This document shows positions 5,782 to 13,430 of a stretch of DNA of 13,430 nt, in pieces; the first letter of the stretch is position 1; each line of letters starts with the position of its first letter. A program made the translations under genes and the position numbers. The notes below the pieces were generated by a model. It made no database searches, was not told the DNA's origin, and saw nothing but the letters and a program-made list of their open reading frames with translations. Source of the DNA: Caulobacteraceae bacterium UBA6225 (GTDB taxonomy: Bacteria > Pseudomonadota > Alphaproteobacteria > Caulobacterales > Caulobacteraceae). The DNA lies in assembly GCA_002441055.1 (NCBI GenBank), contig DJWR01000105.1, positions 1-13,430 of the forward strand, given 5' to 3'.

Positions 5782-6170
5782 CAGGCGGCGAGATCCTTGG
5801 GGGGCCAGTTGTCGAAGGCGAGCACCGCCCGCGGCGCGGCGACCTCCCCCAGACGGATGTCGAGCTGTCCGTTGCGGAACATGACCGATGAGGCCTGACA
5901 CCAGGACAGGCGTCGCGCAGCGTAACCGTCACCCACCTGGATCAGCACGAGCGCGCATGCCCCGGACCGGGCGATGGCGCCCCGTCCCTCTCGGGCGATC
6001 CAGAGCTGATCGATCCGCCAGTCTGGGAAGTCCTCGGCCAGCAGGTCGCGGGCGCGCGCCTCATCCAGCCCAGGCGCGGGCCGCCCCAGCCGCGCCCAGG
6101 CCGCCAGGCCCACGAGCACCGCGACGGCGGCCATTGAGCCGGTGAATTGTATCAGGAACGCCTTGTCCAC
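5781..6170 (-). CDS. Membrane-anchored hypothetical protein coupled to the hydroxylase
   Basis: A 129-residue protein starting at GTG (6170), supported by GGAGG eight bases upstream. Residues 5-26 form one hydrophobic segment (IQFTGSMAAVAVLVGLAAW), followed by a soluble domain with DFPDWRIDQLWIAREGRGAIAR, ALVLIQVGDGYAARRLSW and IRLGEVAAPRAVLAFDNWPP, probably a small alpha/beta fold facing one side of the inner membrane. I recognise no named domain and no catalytic motif. Its TGA overlaps the hydroxylase ATG by one base, so the two are translated from one transcript and probably work together, for example as an accessory or anchoring subunit; that is inference. The promoter should lie in the short gap after the outer membrane protein terminator. 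Confidence 0.76.
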   Translation of the reverse strand: MDKAFLIQFTGSMAAVAVLVGLAAWARLGRPAPGLDEARARDLLAEDFPDWRIDQLWIAREGRGAIARSGACALVLIQVGDGYAARRLSWCQASSVMFRNGQLDIRLGEVAAPRAVLAFDNWPPKDLAA

Positions 6171-6220
6171 AGCGCTTTCCTCCCCTTGAGGGCACGGTCC
6201 CTCGGCGCGGCGGTGGGGTC

Positions 6221-6255
6221 AAGCAAAACGGCGCGCCCCTCGCGGGACGCGCCGT
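6221..6255 (-). terminator. Rho-independent terminator of the outer membrane protein gene
   Basis: Read on the minus strand, ACGGCGCG (6255-6248) pairs perfectly with CGCGCCGT (6235-6228), an inner GGG/CCC can extend the stem past a one-base bulge, and TTTTGCTT follows. It lies 33 bp after the stop of the outer membrane protein gene and before the start of the next gene on the same strand, so it separates two transcription units. Confidence 0.85.
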
Positions 6256-6287
6256 CTCCTCAGACCAATCCGATGGATCGTCGAGGC

Positions 6288-6824
6288 TTAGAACTTCCGA
6301 ACGTAGCCCACGGCCCAAACGTCGGCCGAGCCGCCGTCGTCCTGGAATTCCTGGCGGGTGTAGTCCGCACGGAAGCCGTTGTTGGCGTCGATGAAATAAC
6401 GGCCGCCGACACCGTAGTTCCAGCTCTCGCCATCAGCCTTGGCGGAAGCGCCAACCGCGGAGACTTCGGCCTCGGTCGTGCCGTAGCCGACGCGGGCGAA
6501 CAGATCGGCATTGGGGCTGACCGGCAGGAAGCCGACGCCATAGATCGCCGCCGAATGGTTCAGCTCGACGTCAGCATTGACGCCGCCGACCGTGATCGAA
6601 TCGTCCTTCACGCCAGCGGCCAATTCGCCCTCGACGCCGAAATACGGGGAGAGCTTGGCGCCCAGGCGACCCTGGATCGCGCCAAGGTCGAAATCGCCGG
6701 CGTCGGCATGGGCGTAGCCCACCGAGCCATAGATTTCCGGGGCCGACATCGATTGGGCCTGCGCAGCGGCGGGCGCAACGGCCAGCACGGCGAGGGTGGC
6801 GGCGGCGGTGATAAGAGACTTCAT
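6288..6824 (-). CDS. Outer membrane beta-barrel protein, small OmpA/OmpX-like porin family
   Basis: A 178-residue protein with a type I signal peptide (MKSLITAAATLAVLAVAPAAAQA, cleavage likely after Ala23), giving a mature barrel of about 155 residues. The mature part shows alternating strands such as EIYGSVGYAHA, IQGRLGAKLSPYFGVEGELAAGV, AAIYGVGFLPV, LFARVGYGTTEAEV, WNYGVGGRYFI and FRADYTRQEF, consistent with an eight-strand barrel, and ends in Phe (YVRKF), the usual C-terminal recognition residue for barrel assembly. The frame is open up to 6929, but the ATG at 6824 is chosen for the signal peptide and GGAG upstream. The function is unknown; such proteins often stabilise the envelope. It is monocistronic, ended by a clear terminator and divergent from the condensing enzyme gene. 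Confidence 0.88.
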   Translation of the reverse strand: MKSLITAAATLAVLAVAPAAAQAQSMSAPEIYGSVGYAHADAGDFDLGAIQGRLGAKLSPYFGVEGELAAGVKDDSITVGGVNADVELNHSAAIYGVGFLPVSPNADLFARVGYGTTEAEVSAVGASAKADGESWNYGVGGRYFIDANNGFRADYTRQEFQDDGGSADVWAVGYVRKF

Positions 6825-6841
6825 GGGGGATACTCCGACTT

Positions 6842-6857
6842 GAGGACGTGTGTCCTC
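6842..6857 (-). promoter_or_regulatory. Hairpin in the leader of the outer membrane protein gene
   Basis: GAGGAC and GTCCTC form a six-base-pair dyad with a four-base centre, ending 17 bases upstream of the ATG and just before the GGAG ribosome site on the minus strand. It may fold in the mRNA leader and affect translation or stability, or act as a DNA site. Confidence 0.35.
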
Positions 6858-6894
6858 GAACCCGGTCTCAATCGCCGCCAATCTGGGCGCATTC

Positions 6895-6937
6895 TTGTCC
6901 GCGCCCGGACAATTGCATGGCGGCCACATTATGTGGC
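6895..6937. promoter_or_regulatory. Two adjacent dyads in the divergent omp / condensing enzyme region
   Basis: The first dyad is TTGTCCG (6895-6901) and CGGACAA (6906-6912), perfect seven-base arms with a four-base spacer. The second is GCCACAT-T-ATGTGGC (6923-6937), a perfect 15-bp palindrome around one base, itself flanked by TGGCGG (6918-6923) and CCGCCA (6942-6947) in inverted order. Both have the shape of dimeric regulator sites and lie between two divergent starts (6824 and 7030). A weak -10-like TATTTA at 6982-6987 could serve the condensing enzyme gene. No regulator is identified. Confidence 0.45.
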
Positions 6938-7029
6938 ATTTCCGCCACTCCGCCCCGCCCTTCCTTTTCCCGATGCTGTGCTATTTAAGGGGCGCAAGCC
7001 CGGAAGAGGCTGCCATCGGAGAAGCGAAC

Positions 7030-8151
7030 TTGCGTAACGCCGTCATCGCCGCCACCGGCCTCTACACCCCGCCCCACACGCTGACCAATACGGAGCTGGT
7101 GGCGACCTTCAACGCCTATGTGGAGCGTTTCAACGCCCGCAACGCAGAGGCCATCGCTGCGGGGGAGATCGAGGCCCTAACCCCCTCCTCCGAGCCCTTT
7201 ATCGAGAAGGCCTCGGGCATCAAGTCGCGCTACGTGATCGACAAGTCCGGCCTGATCGATCCCGACGTCATGCGCCCGGTGATCCCCGAGCGTTCCAATG
7301 AGGAGATCTCAGTCCTCGCCGAAATCGCCGTGGCCGCCGCCCGTCAGGCCATTGAAGCGTGGGGCAAGCCTGTAAGTGAGATCGGCGCGGTGATCTGCGC
7401 GGCCTCCAACATGCAGCGGGCCTATCCGGCCATGGCCATCGAAGTCCAGCAGGCGCTCGGGATCGACGGCTTCGCCTTTGACATGAACGTCGCCTGCTCC
7501 TCGGCCACCTTCGGAATCAAGACCGCCGCCGACTACATCGCGACCGGCTCGGCCAAGGCGGTGCTGATGGTCAATCCGGAGATCACCTCAGGCCACCTGA
7601 ACTTCTGCGACCGCGACAGTCACTTCATCTTCGGCGACGTGGCCACCGCCGTGATCGTGGAGGCCGAGGAGGACGCGACGCCTGGCCAGGGCTGGGACAT
7701 CATCGGCGCCCGGCTGAAGACGGTGTTCTCCAACAATATCCGCAACAATTTTGGCTTCCTGAACAGGGCCGCCCCAGAAGGCGTCGGCGCCAAGGACAAG
7801 CTGTTTGTCCAGGAGGGACGCAAGGTGTTCCGCGAGGTTGTGCCGATGGTTTCGGAGATGATCGTGGACCACGCCAGCGATCTGGGACTCGATCCCACGG
7901 CGCTGAAGCGCATGTGGCTGCATCAGGCCAATATCAATATGAACGACATGATCGGCCGCAAGGTGTTGGGTCGCGATCCAAGCCCGCAGGAAAACGTCAT
8001 CATCCTGGATGAGTACGCCAACACATCCTCAGCCGGGTCCATCATCGCCTTCCATAAGGCCAATGACGGGTTCGCCAGCGGTGAGACCGGCCTGATCTGC
8101 TCGTTCGGCGCCGGCTATTCAGCGGGCACGGTCTTCGTTCGCAAACGGTAA
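7030..8151 (+). CDS. Beta-ketoacyl-ACP synthase III-like condensing enzyme, long-chain PA3286-like group
   Basis: A 373-residue thiolase-fold enzyme. The catalytic triad is complete: Cys156 (MNVACSSATFGI), His298 (WLHQANINMN) and Asn331 (YANTSSAGS). Features such as GLYTPPHTLTN at the start, EKASGIKSRYVIDKSG, HLNFCDRDSHFIFGDVATAV, and FSNNIRNNFGFLNRAAPEG match the roughly 373-residue FabH-like group that includes Pseudomonas PA3286, which is reported to condense medium-chain acyl-CoA with malonyl-ACP and so feeds beta-oxidation products into fatty acid synthesis. This is not the classic short FabH of about 320 residues. I choose the TTG at 7030: GGAGAAG lies five bases upstream and the product then begins MRNAVIAATGLYTP, as in relatives. 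ATG codons at 6931 and 6973 or the GTG at 6850 would add unlikely residues. The acyl specificity is inferred. Confidence 0.88.
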   Translation: MRNAVIAATGLYTPPHTLTNTELVATFNAYVERFNARNAEAIAAGEIEALTPSSEPFIEKASGIKSRYVIDKSGLIDPDVMRPVIPERSNEEISVLAEIAVAAARQAIEAWGKPVSEIGAVICAASNMQRAYPAMAIEVQQALGIDGFAFDMNVACSSATFGIKTAADYIATGSAKAVLMVNPEITSGHLNFCDRDSHFIFGDVATAVIVEAEEDATPGQGWDIIGARLKTVFSNNIRNNFGFLNRAAPEGVGAKDKLFVQEGRKVFREVVPMVSEMIVDHASDLGLDPTALKRMWLHQANINMNDMIGRKVLGRDPSPQENVIILDEYANTSSAGSIIAFHKANDGFASGETGLICSFGAGYSAGTVFVRKR

Positions 8152-8167
8152 GCGCAAAGTCATACGC

Positions 8168-8204
8168 AAAAAAGGGCCCCGCCGGGCGACTGGCGGGGCC
8201 CTTT
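8168..8204. terminator. Strong bidirectional terminator between condensing enzyme and ppdK
   Basis: AAAGGGCCCCGCC (8171-8183) and GGCGGGGCCCTTT (8192-8204) are perfect reverse complements around an eight-base loop. On the minus strand the stem is followed by six T residues (8173-8168), an excellent end for the ppdK operon, whose stop codon is seven bases earlier. On the plus strand TTTGTCT follows, enough for weaker termination of the condensing enzyme transcript. Confidence 0.92.
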
Positions 8205-8210
8205 GTCTAT

Positions 8211-10909
<2,699 letters not shown>

Positions 10910-10913
<4 letters not shown>

Positions 10914-12910
10914 CCCGTCACTTGGCTGAAATCCGCCACGCGCCCCATGGCGTCGCGGACCTGGCTCAGTAGCCGCAGGCGGTTGTCCCGTTCTGCGGGG
11001 TCTTCAGCATTCACCAGCACTTGTTCGAAAAAGGCGTCCACAGGACCGCGCAGACCCGATAGGGCCTGCATGGCGGCCACGAAGTCCTCGGCGGCCAGCG
11101 CCTGGGCCACCCGCGGCTCCACTCCGGCCAGGGCCGCCACCAGGGCGAGCTCGGCCTGCGGGGCGCCATCCATGGCCACCGCGGGTCCAGAGGGCATGGC
11201 GACCTTCTTTTCCTCGGCCTTGAGGATGTTGGTCGCCCGCTTGTAGCCGGCCAGCAGATTGGCCCCGTCCTCGGTGGTCAGGAAGCCGTCCAGGGCCTCC
11301 ACCCGGGCGACGATCCGCACGAGGTCGTCGTCGCCCAGGGCGAAGACGGCGTCCACCAGATCATGCCGCTTGCCCTGGTCGCGCAGCAGGACCTTCAGGC
11401 GGTCGGCGAAGAAGGCCACCAGGTCGTCGCCTGCGAGCTCTCGCAGGGGCAGGCGGATGCCGCCTTCCAGCACGATGCGGATGACGCCCAGAGCCGAGCG
11501 GCGCAAGGCATAGGGGTCGCGCGACCCCGTGGGCTTCTCGTCGATGCCGAAGAAGCCGGTCAGGCTATCGAGTTTGTCGGCCAGGGCGAGGGCGGCGCCG
11601 ACAGGGCCCTCCGGCAGGGCGTCGCCCGGCCCCTGAGGCTTGTAATGATCGCGGATGGCGGCGGCCACGTCAGCCGACAGGCCTTCGGCCTGGGCGTAGT
11701 AGCCGCCCATCAGGCCCTGCAGTTCAGGAAACTCTCCAACCATGCCGGTGACCAGGTCGGCCTTGGCCAGGCGGGCGGCCTGGGCCGCGACGTCGGGATC
11801 CGCGCCGACCCGGGGAGCGAGGCTGCGGGCGAGGTCGGTGATGCGCGCCACCCGGTCGGACATGGCGCCCAGCTTGGCGTGGAAGGTGACGCCCTTCAGC
11901 TTCTCAAGCCGGTCTTCCAGCCGCAGCTTGCGGTCCTCGTCCCAGAAGAAGCGGGCGTCCGACAGACGGGCCGACAGCACCTTGGCGTTGCCCGCGGCGA
12001 TGGCAGCGCCGCCGTCGGCGGCCTGGATGTTAGCCACGGTGATGAAGTGGGGCGCCAGCCCCCCGGTCGCCGGGTCGCGCACGGCGAAATACTTCTGGTG
12101 GGTGCGCATGGAGGTGCGGATCACCTCGGGCGGCAGGTCGAGGAAGTCCGGGTCCATGTCGCCGAGCACAGGGGTCGGCCATTCGGCCAGGCCGGCGACC
12201 TCGTTCAGCAGGCCCTCGTCCTCCACCAGCTCCAGATTGCGGGCGAAACAGAGGGTGCGGGCGGCGTCGAGGATGCGCGCCTTGCGCTCCTCCACATCCA
12301 GCACCACGAAGTGCGCCGCCAGGCCGTCGCGATAGGTGTCGAAGTCCTTCACCCGGAAGGGCTGGGCCGTCCCCATGAAGCGATGCCCCTCGGTGACATC
12401 GCCGCTCACAATCCCATCGATGGAGAGCGGCACGACCGCCCCGTCGAACAGGCAGACGATCCGCTTCAGCGGCCGGACCCAGCGCAGGGTCCCCCGCCCC
12501 CAGGTCATGGACTTGGGCCAGGGGAAGTTCCGTACGATGGCCTCGACCATCTCGGCGATGATCTCCGGCGTCGGCCGGCCCTTGCGTTCGAGCCTGGCGA
12601 ACCAGACCCCGTCCTGATCGACCAGCTGGTCCATGGTCAGGCCGGTGGAGCGGAGAAAGCCCTCCATGGCCTTGTCCGGCGAGCCGACGCGAGGACCCTT
12701 GCGCTCTTCGGTGCGGTCGGCCTGGGCTTCAGGCAGGCCCTCGATCACCAGGGTCAGGCGGCGCGGGCCAGCAAACGCGGTCATGGCTTCCGGCAGGAAG
12801 CCCTGCTCGGCCAGACGCTCGCGGGCCATGCGCTCCAGGTCGCGGGCCGCCTGGACCTGCATGCGCGCAGGAATCTCTTCGGAGAAGAGCTCAAGAAGGA
12901 GTTGAGGCAT
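10910..12910 (-). CDS. glyS: Glycyl-tRNA synthetase, beta subunit
   Basis: A 666-residue subunit of the bacterial alpha2beta2 glycyl-tRNA synthetase, which charges tRNA-Gly in the cytoplasm. The start MPQLLLELFSEEIPARMQ is typical of the family, as are FAGPRRLTLVIEGLP, GPRVGSPDKAMEGFLRSTG, FPWPKSMTWG, FVRPLK-like WVRPLKRIVCL, PPEVIRTSMRTHQKYFAV, SDARFFWDEDRK, KADLVTGMVGEFPELQGLMGGYYA, and the HD-like segment around ALADKLDSLTGFFGIDEKPTGSRDPYALRRSALG. The C-terminal 130 residues form the DALR-like tRNA-binding region. Its length is within the usual range. The ATG overlaps the stop of the upstream lipoprotein by one base (TAATG) and its TGA overlaps the ppdK start, so the genes form a tight operon. 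The catalytic alpha subunit glyQ is not in the window and probably lies just upstream of the lipoprotein. Confidence 0.97.
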
Positions 12911-13419
12911 TACTGGACTCCGGCCTCAAGCGGTTCGGGTGAAAGAAGCTCCCGGCCCTCGGCCTGTTGCAGCTCGTTCCACTGGTTCATCAAGGCGCGG
13001 CTGGTGAAATGGCCGTAGGCTTTCCCGCCCTTTTCGTACTGCCAATCGCTGATCTGCTCGTCCTTGAATGTGACGAGCGAGCCGTATTGGAGATCCCCGA
13101 GATCATCGGGCAGGTTGGCGAGGGTTCCGCGGCCACCGCCAGGCTCCCGCACAACGTCAAACACCCAAATGTGCTCCTCACCGTTCCGCGACACAGTGGG
13201 AAGGCCAACCTTCACGGCAAACTCGCTATAGCCCGGCGGGGAAGCCTGATGGAGGCGCCAGAAAATCGGCAGCGTTTCCTGCGCCTGCGCTATCGCAGCG
13301 ACGACCGCCGGGTCATCCTCCGTGACGAAGACCATTTCTTCGCTCTCTGGTCGCGCCTCGGCGCAGCCAGCGACCGCCATCATCAACCCAGCGCAGACGG
13401 CCAGCAGGACGGGCCTCAT
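12910..13419 (-). CDS. DUF2314-like lipoprotein in the glyS operon
   Basis: A 169-residue exported protein. Residues 1-19 make a type II signal peptide ending in the lipobox VAGC with Cys19 as the lipid site. The rest resembles the DUF2314 (YegJ-like) domain: a helix AAIAQAQETLPIFWRLHQ, then FAVKVGLP, EEHIWVFDVVRE, a GTLANLPDDLGDLQYGSLVTF strand region, the conserved QISDWQYEKGGKAYGHFTSRALM and an acidic C-terminal tail. The domain's function is not established. The TAA stop overlaps the glyS ATG by one base, so its translation is tied to that of a tRNA synthetase subunit, although the product should sit in the envelope; no functional link is obvious. The ATG at 13419 is supported by the signal peptide; only 11 bases of upstream sequence are available. 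The domain call is from memory of the family pattern. Confidence 0.82.
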   Translation of the reverse strand: MRPVLLAVCAGLMMAVAGCAEARPESEEMVFVTEDDPAVVAAIAQAQETLPIFWRLHQASPPGYSEFAVKVGLPTVSRNGEEHIWVFDVVREPGGGRGTLANLPDDLGDLQYGSLVTFKDEQISDWQYEKGGKAYGHFTSRALMNQWNELQQAEGRELLSPEPLEAGVQ

Positions 13420-13430
13420 GCGTTGCCCCC

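Noticed and set aside
4897..5898. A 333-codon open frame on the + strand opposite the hydroxylase
   Set aside because: The minus strand carries the histidine clusters and membrane segments of a known family. The plus-strand product is Pro/Arg/Gln-rich and looks like a shadow.
5782..5901. 40 additional N-terminal codons of the hydroxylase (start at 5901)
   Set aside because: They overlap the upstream 129-residue gene, are basic and Gly-rich, and lack a ribosome site; the TGATG start at 5781 fits the family.
11363..13018. A 551-codon open frame on the + strand opposite glyS and the lipoprotein
   Set aside because: It has the same antisense composition artefact, crosses a gene boundary, and has no plausible ribosome site or protein family features.

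Overview
The window looks like ordinary chromosome from a GC-rich alphaproteobacterium, most likely Caulobacterales (Caulobacter, Phenylobacterium or Brevundimonas type). The reasons are the strong G/C bias at third codon positions, the glyS-ppdK gene order, and an HD hydrolase / tyrosine phosphatase / NadQ-type regulator cluster typical of alphaproteobacteria. The family assignment is inference from gene content. I see no insertion sequence, prophage, CRISPR array, tRNA or rRNA. Gene density is very high, with several stop/start overlaps.

Layout. Positions 1-1363 (+): the 3' end of a MoxR-type AAA+ ATPase, then a repeat-containing lipoprotein whose ribosome binding site lies inside a long perfect inverted repeat. 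Positions 1381-2579 (-): a tandem universal stress protein followed by a 123-residue conserved hypothetical protein, apparently one operon, with an FNR/FixK-like box upstream. Positions 2698-4883 (+): a tight three-gene operon of an HD phosphohydrolase, a dual-specificity-type tyrosine phosphatase and a Nudix-like transcriptional regulator of the NrtR/NadQ type, probably linked to NAD metabolism. Positions 4819-6170 (-): a small membrane-anchored hypothetical protein translationally coupled to a fatty acid hydroxylase / sterol desaturase family membrane enzyme; the enzyme's 3' end overlaps the regulator gene by 65 bp tail to tail. Positions 6288-6824 (-): a small outer membrane beta-barrel protein with a clear terminator. 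Positions 7030-8151 (+): a KAS III-like condensing enzyme that starts at TTG. A roughly 200 bp divergent region holding several inverted repeats separates these two. Positions 8211-13419 (-): an overlapping operon of a DUF2314-like lipoprotein, glyS and ppdK, closed by a strong bidirectional terminator; glyQ probably lies just beyond the right edge.

Most genes are housekeeping. The parts most worth a second look are the HD/phosphatase/NadQ-type operon, whose two enzymes have no established substrates; the ribosome-site-occluding inverted repeat before the lipoprotein; the FNR/FixK-like box before the stress protein; and two under-described small coupled genes, the 129-residue partner of the hydroxylase and the DUF2314-like lipoprotein in the glyS operon. 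I found no convincing wholly new multi-gene system.
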